Source: Cerrena zonata
Taxonomy: Eukaryota; Basidiomycota; Agaricomycetes; Polyporales; Cerrenaceae
Assembly (NCBI GenBank): GCA_038087015.1
Contig: JASBNA010000007.1
Coordinates: 372,001 to 436,000, forward strand
Direction: 5' to 3'
DNA: 64,000 bases
Below the pieces are notes generated by a model. It worked only from the letters and a program-made list of their open reading frames with translations, was not told the DNA's origin and did not search any database. A program made the translations under genes and the position numbers. Shown in pieces: positions 10,309-22,662 of this stretch; position 1 is the stretch's first letter, and the number at the start of each line of letters is the position of its first letter.

Positions 10309-12329
10309 ATGGCTGCAGCTAATCTCATAGACGACCGCGTCTCCGAAAAACAGTGCACATCTGCAATCGAAGCATTGCTTAAACATGTCCGCAAAACACA
10401 AGAGAAGCAAGAGTTCGAACTTCTAGGAGGCAAAGAACAACAAGTCTGGCTTGTTATAGCCACGAAGCAGATGCATGCAGAGAAGAAACTCAAACCACAT
10501 AGGATGTGCGTATATTATCATATTCATACACATCTCGTGAAGTTAACATCTCGCACATTTTTGCTCCCGCTAGACCAATCGTTCACCCTTTGGTTGACCC
10601 CCGGAATTCAGGCATCTGTCTTATCACGAAAGACCCTCAGAGGGAATACAAAAACTTACTGGAAGAGAAGAAGATTCGTTTCGTCTCACGAGTAGTTGGC
10701 ATTACGAAACTCAAGGGGAACTTCAAGCCATTCGAAGCTCGTAGACTACTCCTCAAGGAAAATGGTCTTTTCCTCGCCGACGACCGAGTAATTCCCACTC
10801 CTTCCCTCGTTGCTTGGGAAAGGCGTTTTTCAATGCTAAGAAGTGTGCAATCAATATTTTACCTCTCGTCGCTCCGTATTCTGATTATAACCTTTCAGGC
10901 AACCGATACCAGTAAAGCTTACTGCCAAGGATCTCAAGTCTGAACTTGAACGTGCTGTTAACTCTACCTACTTCCATCAAAACCAGGGAACTTGCGCGTA
11001 CGTTCCACTACGCAATATTCTCCTCTATTTAGACTAATTAACTATGTATCGTTATTAGTTCTGTCAAAATCGGTCTCCCCGAACAAAAAGCCCGAACAGA
11101 TCCTTGCCAACCTCAAAAGTGCTCTCCCCCACATCGTTAAAGCCATTAAGGGCGAATGGGATAACATCCAAAGTCTCAGCATCAAAACTAGCACCTCCGT
11201 TAGTCTTCCGATCTGGTCATGTAACCTCGGTAACGAGGAAGGCGGAAGATGGGACGGTTTGACTGTCAAGGAGGATGTTGAGATGGGCTCCGAGGAGGGA
11301 AGTGAAGAAGAAGTTGAAGCTGAGGAGAAGTCAACGAAAAAGAGCGCTGCGAAAGGCAAGAAGCGGGCTGCTGAAGAGGACGCTGTCGTTGAGAAGCCGA
11401 AGAAGAAAGTCAAGGCGGACGTTGCTGACAAGAAAGAGTCAAAGAAAGAGTCGAAATCTTCCGCGCCGGAATCGAAACCTTCTGCTTCTGTTGACGCACC
11501 GAAAACTAGGAAACGGAAGGGTACCGTTTCACAGTCTTCTGCACCTGTTATCGACACTCCTGCTCCCTCGACGTCTTCAACGGATCCGGATGCAACGGAA
11601 GCGAAAAAGACGAAAAAGCGACGAAAAACGCAAGATACCCCAGTGGAGCCATCTACATCTACTTCTGACCCTACCCCCGCTGCGGTACCTATCACTCCTA
11701 CCGTCGTTCGACAAAAGAAGTCGAGAGCTTCTGCTGGTGACTTCTTTGAAGAGACGCAAACCACTCCTGCTCAACCTCCTACGGTTGCTCCCCCGCCGAA
11801 TACCCCCGCCGATGCACTTACTGCGACACCTGAGCCCTCACGTAAGGCACGGACGAGGTCTACTACTCGTGCAAATGCTGAAGCTGCTGCTGTAGCTGCA
11901 GCGGTCACCAAGCTTTCGGATGAGGTCGCAGAAAAAGCGGCTGAACCCGCTCCTGAAAGTGATCAACCTGCGAAAAAGCCTAAACGCAAGAAACTTCGCG
12001 CGTTGGCTGCTGCTGCTGCTGCCGCGGAAGCTGGAACTGAAGCTACTCCTACTGCCACTGCTGAAGCTACAGTTCCTGAACCCACTCCTTCCTTGGAGGC
12101 ACCCAAGAAGAAAAAGAAACAGAGGCATATTGCTACTAAAGAAGCCAAGGCAGCTGCTCGAGAAGCTGCTTCAGCTCCAGCCTCAGATGGTCCTACCGTC
12201 GAGGATGTTAAGGAGAAACGCAGCGCTTCCGGGGCTGAGAAGAAGAAGGAGAAGGTCACGAAGCGGAAGCGGAGTGGTGGGGAGACTGCGAAGGAGGCTT
12301 TGCTTGGTGTTAAGGGTTTGACCTCGTAG
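10309..12329 (+). CDS. Ribosomal L1-domain protein, ribosome biogenesis type
   Basis: The start is ATG 10309. Exons follow the L1-domain family: exon 1 (10309-10505) ends in HRI, exon 2 (10574-10842) carries HPLVDPRNSGICLITKDPQ and FEARRLLLKENGLFLADDR, exon 3 (10899-10996) carries QPIPVKLTAKDLKSELERA and HQNQGTC, and exon 4 from about 11060 carries SVKIG, LKSALPHIVKAIKGEWDN and SVSLPIW. The rest is a long Lys/Glu/Ala-rich tail with repeated KKKxK patches, typical of nucleolar relatives (Cic1/Utp30/RSL1D1 group). It probably binds pre-rRNA during large- or small-subunit assembly. Homology requires three one-base corrections (about 10799, 10822 and in CCCC at 11077-11080); otherwise the domain is intact. 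Exact orthology within the group is not resolved. Confidence 0.85.
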
Positions 12330-12453
12330 ATATAGGTTTATGTATCTCTTATATGTGTCTCGACGAGGTGCGATTTACGATTGACGGAGCGATTACATTG
12401 ACTACAAGATGGGCGCACGTTCATACTCGTACAGGATCTAAGTACAAGTACCA

Positions 12454-13357
12454 TTAACGAGAAATTGGCATCTTCTTCCCTAGGTTGAAATGTTCCTCTA
12501 AAGTAGCCCTCCATGTCGGAATCGACCCCGACATACCCAAGTTTTTAATTCCTCCAAACGGTACAGTCTGTACAGCCAAAGGCGGGCAATCGACCATGCA
12601 AGCACAAACGTTACCCTGTCTCTTACTCTCGCTCTGTTTTTGCATCAACTCGAGCTGCTCCAATGATTCCGGCCAGGGTTTGGGATATTTTCTCGCCTCT
12701 TCGATCGGCAGCGCATATGCTTCCTCTAGCTTGAAGCCCTTTGCAGTCGATCCACCATGGAATTCTTGGCTAGGTCGGTTTGATTTTGAGATGAAGGACC
12801 ATGGTGCGGGCGTTGTTTTCGGAAACAGGTATTCCTAGGGCATGGATGGTTGCCCACATGAGCATAGCGTTGTGGAACTTGACCCATTTCGCTAGGCGTT
12901 GGTCAAGCTCGTACAAGGACATGTTGTCGGGGAGCATGATACGGTCTATTAACCCCATAGGGGTATTGTCTTGTTCTTTCAGTGCTTCAGCGAGTTCCGA
13001 GTTGTTGTTACATGATGGTTTATGGGTCTACAAATGTGTCAGTGTTGGTCATGTCCATGCCTGCACGAGAGTACTAGTAATAAACCGTATTTACCGCCCA
13101 GTCTGCCTTCTGGCATTCCCTGGAGCAATACTTCGCAGCCTACGAAAGGGAAATTGGGTATCTATTAGCTATGGACAGGAGAGATAAGTTGTAATAGCTA
13201 ATGTGCTTACCTTGCATTTCGAACACTTCTGCAAGGTTTTCACGGAGCCTTTCACTCCGCAGTTATAACACTACGGGTTTAGCCATTAGTTTCCGTTCTA
13301 CATTGAAGGAGGTTAGTTGATAAAGACTTTGCTCATTTCAGCTCTGAGACTTGGCAT
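12454..13357 (-). CDS. MYND zinc-finger protein
   Basis: A MYND finger is assembled across three exons: CYNCGVKGSVKTLQKCSKCK (13270-13211), AAKYCSRECQKADWA (13139-13095), and THKPSC starting the last exon at 13027. The Cys4-Cys2HisCys pattern is complete. A mixed region of about 170 residues follows (PDNMSLYELDQRLAKWVKFHN) and continues to the stop at 12456-12454. The first exon is inferred as 13357-13328, giving a short leader, but its GTCTTT donor is weak, so the start is uncertain. Near 12771 the homology steps to another frame by one base. Proteins of this arrangement are expanded in Agaricomycetes; function is unknown beyond a likely protein-interaction role. Confidence 0.7.
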
Positions 13358-13588
13358 GATGATGGTTTGAAAGATACTTTGATCGAAACTAACGTATAGC
13401 AGTAATCACTGGGTGGCGCAAGCCCGTGGGAATGTGTAGTATGTTTGGATAATTGAGCTCAGTAAGATTCAAACTCTACTTGATCCACTACCATAATATT
13501 CGAACTATATTTCTGAAGGTAATCCTACTTATTTATGCTAAAAGTTCATACTGAACTGCACTAGTGTAGATATCAACCGACAAACCGA

Positions 13589-14968
13589 ATGAACCCTGTA
13601 CTTCCTCAGGAATTATCAGACATCATCATTGATCATATCGACGATCGTCCAACATTGACCTCTTGTGCGTTAGTCAACAGAGCATGGATGCACTACGCCA
13701 GATTCCATATATTTCGCAGGGTAGTGGCGCAATATAACGCACACAAGCCAGGGGTTACACCCAAGTCCGAATCCGAATACGGCTTTCTTACAGATATCAT
13801 TTCCTTAGGGGAAGATGTCACCAATCTCATTCAGGAGCTGCACCTCACGCCTCCATCGATAGCACCGACGGCCCCATTGTTTGAGTCACTTGTTGTGACC
13901 CTCTTGAGGTCATTCCCGAAACTTACTTCACTCGTCCTTGAGCAGGTGGAGTTTAAATTCACCGAGCCCACGATTACCCTTGATCCATCACTTCTTCCAA
14001 ATTCATTACGTAGACTCACTCTCTACAAATCTTTTTCGACACCAAATCAACTCATAACCTTATTGCAATCAATACCTTGTATCGAAGACTTGCGATTGTT
14101 GGATCATCACTTGCACATCAATGGCTATACCACTCCGATTTCCCAGGTCGCAAGTACCATCAGTCGTCTCCCGCTCACGTCATTGTCTCTAGATGGGATG
14201 GGATGGGTATGCCCCTTTATTAAAGAACGGGAACCGTTTCCCTCTAGGCTCAAAGAGTTCAATGTCAGAATCTATGTGACCGAGTTCTGGATGGTAGCAA
14301 ATGAATTTATATATTCCTCGGCTGGCTCCATACATCACTTGTACCTTATAATCGAAGACACCACTCCGGATGATCGTGAGTAAACTTGGTGACCCTCCGT
14401 TCATGTTGCAAACAATGAACTTCTACTTTTTTTAGCATGCAACGTCGTTATCCCTCAGAGTGTCCGTTCAATCTCTCTTCGTATCTTTGCATCAATTTGC
14501 ACTTGGACTATGGCCAATCCTCTACCTTTCTTCGATTGGAAAAGGAGAGCATTGTCGCAATTTGGATTGGTGTTAAAGCTTCTACAGCGACTGCCTTCGA
14601 CATCTGTGACACAATTCGAAGTTCAAATTGTATATTCCAACAGTGATCCAGCGGACTTGTTGGCAGATTTCCAATGGCACACATTGGATACGACACTGAA
14701 AGGTCTCGTGAAGCTCGAAGGAATCACGTTCAGTGGTAGTATTTCGCGTACAGATAGTAACCTGACAAAACACTTGGAGCAAAGCATCAGGGTGCCTCTG
14801 CCAAATGAATGGAAGACATTTTTGCAAGCGAAACTGCCTCTGAGTTCTGGGATACTGGGATTCAGGTAGGCTTTATGTGAGTGTCTTCATGGACACTATT
14901 CTTAGGAATCTACGTACTAACTCACACTATTTAGCGACGATGCTTGTTGTGAAGGATGCCTAGATTAG
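13589..14968 (+). CDS. F-box protein with leucine-rich C-terminal region
   Basis: Three exons (13589-14375, 14436-14865, 14935-14968) join in phase and give 416 residues. The N-terminus is a fungal F-box: LPQELSDIIIDHIDDRPTL, then ALVNRAW, within the first 35 residues. The rest is rich in regularly spaced Leu, typical of degenerate LRR substrate-binding regions. The protein probably links substrates to an SCF ubiquitin ligase through Skp1; no substrate can be guessed. The short last exon adds a Cys-containing tail (DDACCEGCLD). Introns are 60 and 69 bases with GTGAGT and GTAGGC donors. Confidence 0.8.
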
Positions 14969-15319
14969 AGTTCTACGATAGTGGCAGGACTTTTTAATTC
15001 GTCGTTCACCCTCTGGTATTCAACATTATTGCTATTTATCTAGAGTGCTGTAGTCACTGACATCGGCGGAGACTTGGCGTAATGGCATGAAAGTGTTTTG
15101 AGTTTGGAAGGGCAAAGGACGTACGCCATCTGAATTCAGGCTTCAGTATAAACAGATATGTTTACAAAAATCTGCAACTTCATCTCCATCTTGCTACCTA
15201 TACAGCTCGGGTTACAACTGGTAACGTTCTGGGTTCAACTTTACACTGTCAACTTCATTTGCAGCGTCACGATTCTACTGGCCCCCATAAAATACAATAC
15301 ACTACGATGTGATATATTA
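14969..15319. other. Convergent intergenic spacer
   Basis: The 3' ends of the F-box gene and the MFS gene face each other here. A plus-strand open frame from 15158 overlaps the antisense of the MFS last exon and is not considered a gene. Confidence 0.4.
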
Positions 15320-17050
15320 CTAGTTGGAGGATGTTTCGTCATCTGGCTTTCGAATGAATCGGGTCGGCTGGAGACACATAAGGCAAAATGCGCAGAATAC
15401 GAACAAGCCCTAAAGGATAACGTATGAGCGTCTGAACATTAACATTGAGGAACATAAGAAAAACGGCTCACAGCTGTGAAGTACCATATGGTTCTCGGTG
15501 CAACTTCCAACGTTGCGGTGTATAGGCCAAGTAATATCGGATTGCGTAAAGCAACACCGGTACATTCAAGGATAGAGAATCCTGCAAGTACTCGTCCTAG
15601 CTCTGATGGCGAGGCTGCGAGAGTGACAAGAGCTTGTAGGGATGGTGCTGCGGGTGCTCCCATAGAACCAATGACGGTTGCTTTTGTTCAAGAAATATAG
15701 TAAGTTATTAAGGAAACTATTAATGGAGGAATGTAAGACTTACAAATCATGATACCAGTCGAGTCTCGACTGAATGAAACGAGGATCATCCCCACAGCAT
15801 CGATTAGGAAACACATTCGAGTTACCAGTAACTCTTGAGCAGCGGAAGCTACCTGGAAAGCTATTCGCTTCTGCACGAGAGAGGACTGGTGTGATTGGGT
15901 ACTTTCCTCCAGTAAAGGCGAAGTTTCGGTGGGTGCTAGGGTTCTGTAGAAGGTTGTATTTCTTGTTGGCATAGAGCTTGCGATATAAAGCGAGGAATAC
16001 GGGAAGGACAGGCGAGAACTGAGAAGGCCCGTGCGACGGACATCACAGATGCGATTACTCCTGCCTAAAGTTATTCAAGATGAGACGCCATACTATATTT
16101 ACAAGAACGGTAGTCTCACTTCACTTGCACGCATACCAAACATGAAGTCGCAATATACAACGAGCACACTGAATGCTCCGAGTGCGACTAACATCGTAAA
16201 GGTAGCGAGACCGAGCCACCGAAGTGTGCGGTCCTTGAAACGAAAGACAAGTGGCTCGATAAGAGACTGTAAGAATACATTTTTGAAACCCTGTTGTGGG
16301 ACCTCAGCGTTTTCAGATGGTTCGGAAGAGAGTCGAGGGATTTTGCTATTAGGGTATTCGTGTTTCCTTCAAGATGAAAACAGCGTAAAGGAAATAGATG
16401 ACCCAGCAAGCCGTAGCTATCCCGAAGCAAGTCGCATAATGATCTCCGAGTAGAATAATAGAGACGCCAAGAGGTGCTAGTGCGCTTGCAAACCAGAACA
16501 TGACCAAAGCGAGACCAAGATAAAATGATCTCGCCGTGGTTGCTTGAACGACGGAGAAGCTGCCTCCAAGTCCCTTGATGAATGCGGAGAACAATAATGA
16601 GTACGGGGTACGTATTGGCGGAAGGAAAGCTGTACGGCACTTGTAAGTGATTTGTATGTATATTACGATTGGAGAATAGAATACCTGATAAGCACAGCCA
16701 TAAATCTCCAATACCATTCAGACAGGCGGCACTCGCCATCACAACCTGTCTTCCTTTCATGTCTGAAATCCTCCCATATGGACCCGAAACTACTATACTA
16801 GTGATAGTAGAAATAGCCAGGTATAGAGCGAGATCTACAGAGTACGCCTTCTGTACTGGTAGACTCCTGCATAGGTCATCCTCGGGATATGCGGGGGAAG
16901 TGTAGTAGCATATCGTTCACATTCAAGCTCACGAAAGAGAAACATGGACGGTATCTCTATGAAACCATAAGCCAATGATTGGAGGAACGCCAGAGGAAGA
17001 ACTGTAGATGTCCTAGAACGCCAGGAAGATAGCGCTGTTGGCTGAGACAT
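15320..17050 (-). CDS. MFS transporter, DHA1-like
   Basis: The first well-placed ATG is 17050. Membrane segments run in order: helix 1 (VLPLAFLQSLAYGFIEIPS), helix 2 (LALYLAISTITSIVVSG) followed by the MFS loop GPYGRISDMKGRQ, helix 3 (VVMASAACLNGIGDLWLCL), helices 4-6 within 16700-16350 (LLFSAFIKGLGGSF, LALVMFWFASALAPLG, ATACWVIYFLYAVFI), a soluble loop, helix 7 (LGLATFTMLVALGAF), then C-terminal helices including GAPAAPSLQALVTLA and GRVLAGFSILECTGVALRNP. The final exon (from about 15407) ends IRKPDDETSSN. Exons are short with canonical sites. A one-base break occurs near 16910, between helix 1 and the following loop. Substrate is unknown; drug or metab­olite export would be typical. Confidence 0.75.
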
Positions 17051-17240
17051 ATTGAGGAGTTCTCGTAGCGTTTTCAGAATGAAGGAGATACAGTAAGAGC
17101 AGGTAGGAGACAACTTTACTTTCGGAAGCCTGTGTGGACCCGAAATGACTCAAGGCTCAGAAAAGGATACCCCATGTGCTTGATCTCTTGGGAAGATCTT
17201 TTGATATTCAACACAGATATTGATGTTCGCATGATCACGT
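17051..17240. other. 5' flank of the MFS gene
   Basis: This upstream sequence of the minus-strand transporter contains an in-frame extension without ATG. Nothing else was recognised. Confidence 0.35.
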
Positions 17241-17570
17241 TCAAGTTTGTAGAATGCTGTACGCGGATAAGTATATTCTAACGCTTGCTATTAGAGAGAG
17301 AACAAGATGAAATGTAGGATAGCTCACAGTAAGTGCGGTAGTAACTGGTGGGTGAGTGGAAAGTGCGATTCCTCTTGGCACTGCAGTGCCTAGCATGGTG
17401 ATCGACAATCGATCAGAAATATCATTTAGCCTGTAGATCACTTCAGGGTTTCGGAACTTTCGGTCAGACATACTTACACATGGCACCAAGATGTTTGTGT
17501 GCCATGAGTACATCATGATTGCGTTGAGCATGGCACTTATAAATGAGCCTTTCCCTGACAAGGTATTCAT
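17241..17570 (-). CDS. Unrecognised 109-codon ORF
   Basis: An open frame starts at ATG 17570 and runs to 17241 without interruption. It contains MLNAIMMYSWHTNILVPC and LSITMLGTAVPRG, mildly hydrophobic. The first part faintly recalls amino-acid transporter sequences, but this is a weak impression. A GTAAGT sits inside the frame at about 17477, so it may be an exon-intron-exon piece. It is not continuous with the MFS gene. I cannot name it. Confidence 0.2.
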   Translation of the reverse strand: MNTLSGKGSFISAMLNAIMMYSWHTNILVPCVSMSDRKFRNPEVIYRLNDISDRLSITMLGTAVPRGIALSTHPPVTTALTVSYPTFHLVLSLIASVRIYLSAYSILQT

Positions 17571-17639
17571 ATATTCATGTCGTACTTATTTCCTTTCATT
17601 TCCGTGACTATCACTCTTTGAGTAGGTCTACTCATTCTG

Positions 17640-17985
17640 CTATGAAGACTCCCAGTCGGGAGGCTTGAAATTAAAAACAGCCCTAATCTCTCGAATTCGA
17701 GGCTCGTCAATCTTCAATGACTCCAAAGGGAGGTCTCCTAGAAGGTCTTGCACCGAGTTCAGCAAGATGTTCAGGCCTGTGGTATTAAATATGCTCTCAG
17801 GCTCCAATCACTATAGCTTTCACTCTATAGCAAATTTAAGACATAGTCCTTGATAGGAGCACGCAGGAAACCCTCTCCCAAGCTCGCGCGCCGACATCGG
17901 TATATAGAACAGCGTATTTCTGCGAGGATATGAGTGTATTGACGGCCAGGTATCTCGAGAACTCCTACAAAACACAAGGTAAATA
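17640..17985 (-). pseudogene. Coding-like C-terminal fragment, unidentified
   Basis: Near 17780-17640 the minus strand reads LLNSVQDLLGDLPLES followed by IDEPRIREIRAVFNF and stops at 17642-17640, which looks genuinely coding. Upstream, near 17955-17870, another coding-like piece contains FSRYLAVNTLISSQKYAVLY. The two do not join with canonical splice sites in phase, and no start was found before the neighbouring DUF6533 gene ends. It may be a gene remnant or a small gene with base errors. No family was recognised. Confidence 0.25.
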
Positions 17986-18136
17986 AGTACTACAACAAGA
18001 TCAGATATAGTGTACGATACAAGCAAGTGATGGTGTAACAAAAAGCAGACGAGAGCCAGTTAACAAAAATGGGAATATAGCACGAGATGGAGATAAAAAT
18101 ACGTCGCGTCGAGCAATAACAAAACTTCTGCAAAGA

Positions 18137-20170
18137 TCACCGCATGCTATGCATCTCATGCCACTCTGCTCTCTTTGCACCGTCATCCCTGCCGGGATGG
18201 TGCTCAAAATGGTGAGGTAATATCGAACTCCCACCCTTCGACCGGTCGGTATCATCCAAGTCGCTCTCTGGACTCAGATCGTCATCCCGAGTCACGAGTT
18301 CTTCTATTGTCACTGTGACTTCAGGGTTAGGGTGATGGTTGCCTGCAGAGCCTGTCGCCCCTTTGTTCGTTCGAGCGAATCGTAATTGGGACGGGAAGAA
18401 ACCGCCAAGAGATTGGCCAATGGTTTGTATAGACCATTTGTCGTCTGATGTAACAGTGTTGAGACGACCTTGCTTCTTGAGGTGGAGGGTGATGCGGGAC
18501 ATCATTGCCACCGTTAATCTATGATAGAAGTTTAGTGATAGTGGCGTGGAAGTCATTAGGAACCAGTACGTACAGATATTCCAACCTATCAGAAAACGTA
18601 AATAATACAGTGAAGTCAGCAGCGGTCTGTGGTGATCTGGGTGGGGCGGAGAACATACTGGGCTGTGACGTTTTGTAGTCCAGGCGGGGCAGCAGCAATC
18701 ATAATTGTAAGGACCAAATTAATAGCGAAGATAACGCTAAAAGCAAGGGAGGTGTGATGGTATTAATCAGACGAGGAGGGAGGTATTTACGGAACTGAAG
18801 GTGACTTACCTGTAATATAACAATCCGTCTCTGAGAAGTACTCGCATAATTTTGCTAGCAGTACGTTTGCGTATATGCGATAGTGTCCGATTGAGTGTAA
18901 GGAGAACAACGACTGTATCATAAAGAAGGGGTAGGTATGCGGATGCAGAGGAAAATCGTTTACTGATTAGGAGAAAAATTAGACCAACGGTCAACTTCAG
19001 TATGAGTCACATCAGTCAATCAAACATACGTACACTGAGTCGTCAAAAATCATAGTACAGGCTGTGCGGAACGGTGAATTAACACTTTTGCAGTCGTTAT
19101 AGTTGCAAACGGATTAGACGTACCATGAATTGGTGTATTATGTCGTACGGCTATTGAAGCGATTGGTGAAATTAGAGCAGTACCGATGATACGGGTACAA
19201 TAGCTTACCAGCTCCATGCGAAAGAAGCCAGGCATTCACACCAAGTTCAATGGCAAAAACAAGGAGAACGAATGCCAGGATACCGTAGTGCCTTGGGTAG
19301 AGGGCGTAGACACTATTGTCTGATTAGTCTCCATACTACGAACGGAAGACATTTTCAGACGGCGCGCACCGTAGAAACATCATCAAAGCTGTCGTGTTCA
19401 ACCCGATAACAGTCATGCTTCCTTCGTAACGAACAAAGTGATCACATCTACGAAATTTGAAAAAGAGAGCGTTAAGCTTCGAGGCTTCGACTTCGTGATG
19501 AGCGGAGAACGGACCTCTGGGCGTTCGTTGCTTGTCAGATGATGTCAGCGGTTAAGAAGGGGGTCGGAAAACGTACTTCTGGGGTCCAGGTCGGAGACAG
19601 GTAGGCTTTGGACGCACATACATGAGGGGGGAGGATGACTAGCTAAGCGACCAACAGCTTACCGAATAGATTGACAATGAATCCGAGGGGTGTGACGTAT
19701 CGATTCTACGTATCACCGTTAGTGGGGGACCGAGAAATACGAGCAGCAGGACTCACTAAGAAGAAAAGATAGACAACTTGGAGGTCATGTTGAGATAAAA
19801 CTGGGATGTATTGGACGAGAATGTGACTTACTGAGGCCTTTCTTACCCTTCCAAATGTATTCAACCTGGAAAGAGATAAATGAGCTCGAACGCCTATGAC
19901 ACGAGGTAGAAGGGACAGTACCTCGTCACCAAATGTGATGATATGGTCCCAAGCCAGTATCATGAAGCTCACAAAGCCCATGGACTAGGGCGGAGGGGTT
20001 AGCTAACAAGATGGGACTGCGCGTATATGATATACATACAACCGTAACCCGTCTAGATAGATTGAACCTAGGTCAACCAACATACAAAATCGGCGAGGAA
20101 AATGTCAGCCTTACATTTGACCCGTGTCAACAGGAAAGGTAGGGATCTCTGAATCCGGGTCCCCGGCCAT
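18137..20170 (-). CDS. DUF6533-type seven-transmembrane protein
   Basis: A many-exon gene starts at ATG 20170. Signature exons in order: MAGDPDSEIPTF (20170-20115), 20067-20040, WDHIITFGDE (19984-19922), VEYIWKGKKG (19865-19832), LQVVYLFFL (19800-19757), NRYVTPLGFIVNLF (19705-19663), AYLSPTWTPE (19605-19577), FVRYEGSMTVIGLN, VYALYPRHYGILAF, ACTMIFDDS, LTVGLIFLLISKRF, and finally SRITLHLKKQGRLNT. The WDHIITFGDEV and NRY segments are the hallmark of the DUF6533 family, which is greatly expanded in Agaricomycetes and predicted to be GPCR-like. The tail from about 18450 is hydrophilic and disordered. One junction (19577 to the next exon near 19450) is short by a base or two, otherwise phases agree. 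Ligand and role are unknown. Confidence 0.8.
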
Positions 20171-20922
20171 GATGAAGTACCTTAGGATTCCACGAACACC
20201 TTATACCGGAGTTTTCAGAGGATTGCTATGGAGGGAGGGGCGTATACAGTTTCATTCGCGAGCATGAAAGGGGATGGAATGATAATAACGGGAGACGCAG
20301 TGAGTATATATGAGAGTGTCCATGAGAATGACATGAAGCGGATGCGCTCCGTCTAACTCTGTTGCACAGGAACTGGCTCCAATAAGCGCACACCGTTCGG
20401 TCGCAAATTTGCTTTCGAGTTTCGAGGAAGCTGTGATTTTTTACGATCATTTCCGACGTATTCCATTGGACGCCACCGACGGCAAGTCTCCAATCGGGCC
20501 TTCACGTGTCCCCCATTGTGGGGAAATAGGAGGGGCGCTTGCTTCCCGTTGCAGTTCCATAACTCCTGACCATAGGGCTCACAGTCGGAACCGTCTCTGC
20601 AGTCGTTATGTGGCGACCGTCGGTGTTAGGCTTTCTGTTGTAGTTCCCGCGTTGCTATTCTTCCTGTTTATGCATGCTCACTCTACAATATGAGCATCAG
20701 ATATTGGTTTTGGGTTTATTCAAGGCAAAACAATGCCCCCCAAAACTGTCTAGTTAAGTTCGGAAGCTCTACCAATCAAACTCACTTTCTAATAAGTCCA
20801 CGAATATCAGAGATTATATCATAAACATACATAACATACACAGAGTCCGGCAATTTGATGAATAGCCACCTAAACCATCCCACTCCACAGCCCCGCATAA
20901 CCGTCGCTGCACATCGAAGTTA
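20171..20922. other. Intergenic, no gene recognised
   Basis: The spacer contains the 5' flank of the DUF6533 gene and the 3' flank of the syntaxin gene. A plus open frame at 20409-20693 shows no family resemblance. Confidence 0.35.
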
Positions 20923-22050
20923 TCACGACAGAATCTAAACATTATCAACAAATGATGGGTACGCCAGTCGAGCAACGAGCCACAATGAACAAAATACGTA
21001 CTGCCAAGAGGACTACCGCGATAACAATGACTAAAACGACCATCAGGCACAGTGCCCGCCTGCCAGCTCTACGCTGATAGTCATGTGCAGTAGTGAGTTC
21101 TTCGGCAGCGCCAGCGGTGTCCACAGCTATTGAAGATATATTCGACTCGATATTGTCTGTCGAGTTTCCATTAAGGAATACCGTTAATGCTGATGTCAAC
21201 TGTACTATGACGTACCGAGCATTCCCCCTTGTTCTTGGACCAATGTTCCCAAATCACGGAATATTTGGGACAATTCATGGATACCTGTTTCTATTTCTTG
21301 AATTTCTGCCTCTCGTTCGTGAATCAAGGACTCCTGGTAGGCAAGTTCTTGTGGCGACAGCTGTGTATGCAGAATCTGTGCCTGCCTTTGCGATGGCGTC
21401 GGGCTAGAAGGTCGCTCATCGCTACAAACCGACTATCAGTCAAATGCAGACAGAATTCTTGTCTTCCCTGGATGCGACACTCACGGCGCTGCTTCGTCCT
21501 CGACAGCAAGCTTAACGCCTTCGACGACTGTACGTTGTTTCTCCGCGCTTACTTGCTGCGCCCGCTGGAAGGCAACTAATGACAATTGGAAATCGTGAGA
21601 AGTCTTCTGAAGTGATGTCTTGAATTTGGGCTAGAGTTCTCTATTACACACTGTAAATATGGCAAACAAGATGTGGGGGACATACTATTGGAGCTTGCAG
21701 AGCAGATAACCTCTTCAGATCATCAGAACCACGCTTTGCCATAGCCCGTGTCGTCTCCGTCAAGTCATGGCTATGAGGCCCCAAATATTCGGCGTGAGCA
21801 GCTCACACCAATTTGGTAACGAAGGAAGGTGTAACGTACAGCGATTTCCTTAAATTCGTAGAGTCCCGATTAGTTCCAAGCTGGTCAACCAATTTCAGGA
21901 TCCCCTGAACATTGGAATTGATCTTGAAGACCTGTAATGAGAGCGAAGATTGCAATTGCAAGAAGGTCGCTTCCTCGGTGTTTGCGCAGTAATCTGAAGC
22001 GGTGAGGTGGACCGTTGTGCAAGACCTGCTTCTATATCCTGGAAACTCAT
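20923..22050 (-). CDS. Syntaxin (Pep12/syntaxin-7-like Qa-SNARE)
   Basis: The start ATG at 22050 opens with SFQDIEAGLAQR, a typical syntaxin-7/12 beginning. The N-terminal helical region continues with LKLVDQLGTNRDS and LTETTRAMAKRGSEDLKRL. The SNARE motif is seen in exons near 21390-21060: QEIETGIHELSQIF, DLGTLVQEQGGML, then DNIESNISSIAVDTAGAAEEL, with the central Gln of the Q-SNARE layer in the expected helix. A basic patch (RRAGRRA) precedes a single C-terminal membrane anchor (LMVVLVIVIAVVLLA), and the last tiny exon ends at 20923. This is the normal tail-anchored layout. It should mediate fusion at endosome or vacuole membranes. One base seems missing near 21975. Confidence 0.8.
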
Positions 22051-22662
22051 CCTGGATTGGTATAAAATAGAATAGAATGGATAGTATAAAGGAAAGAGTG
22101 TGTCTAACACGCAGTACGGTGAACAGTGGGACAATGACAACAGATTACGTAAGCGTTGGTCCAAAAGTGATCGACTCGGATATCACAGACTCAGTGGATA
22201 ACGGTTAGTAGTGCGATACTACTACCTCCCAAACACTATATGTTTAAATTTGAAAGGGACCAAAAAACAACCTCAAGTCACTATGCCTATATCAGTGCTT
22301 AGCAGATATCCGAAAAACTTGTTATAACGGCGTTTGTTGTCAATTTCTTCCATAGACTATTCTACCGATCGGAATCGGTACTAACCGCGTCTAGGTTCAA
22401 GCTCTTGTCCATTTAGAACCGAACATTCATCCAACAGGTTGTACGACTTCATATACCACCTAAGTCATTGTACCGAATGATGTATTTTTGTACCCGAGCA
22501 CACTGCGGCCTCCCTTAACTGACCGCGTGATCCTCGATGTAGGGCTCATGGTATGTGTTCTATGCATGAGGCGGCCCGCAACGATACCCGCTTGAGTACA
22601 TATCTACTCGAGATGCGAATGCGAAGGTCCAACAGTGCCCTCATACGGCGTAGGGTACCACA
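22051..22662. other. Divergent promoter region
   Basis: This spacer of about 600 bases lies between the minus-strand syntaxin and plus-strand pectinesterase genes. No supported binding site was identified. Confidence 0.4.

Noticed and set aside
10780..10824. 35-base intron in the L1-domain gene
   Set aside because: It would remove a conserved family block (IPT..PSLLGK); two one-base insertions fit the homology better.
15158..15427. Plus-strand ORF of 89 codons
   Set aside because: Part of it is antisense to the last coding exon of the MFS gene, which shows clear family residues on the minus strand.
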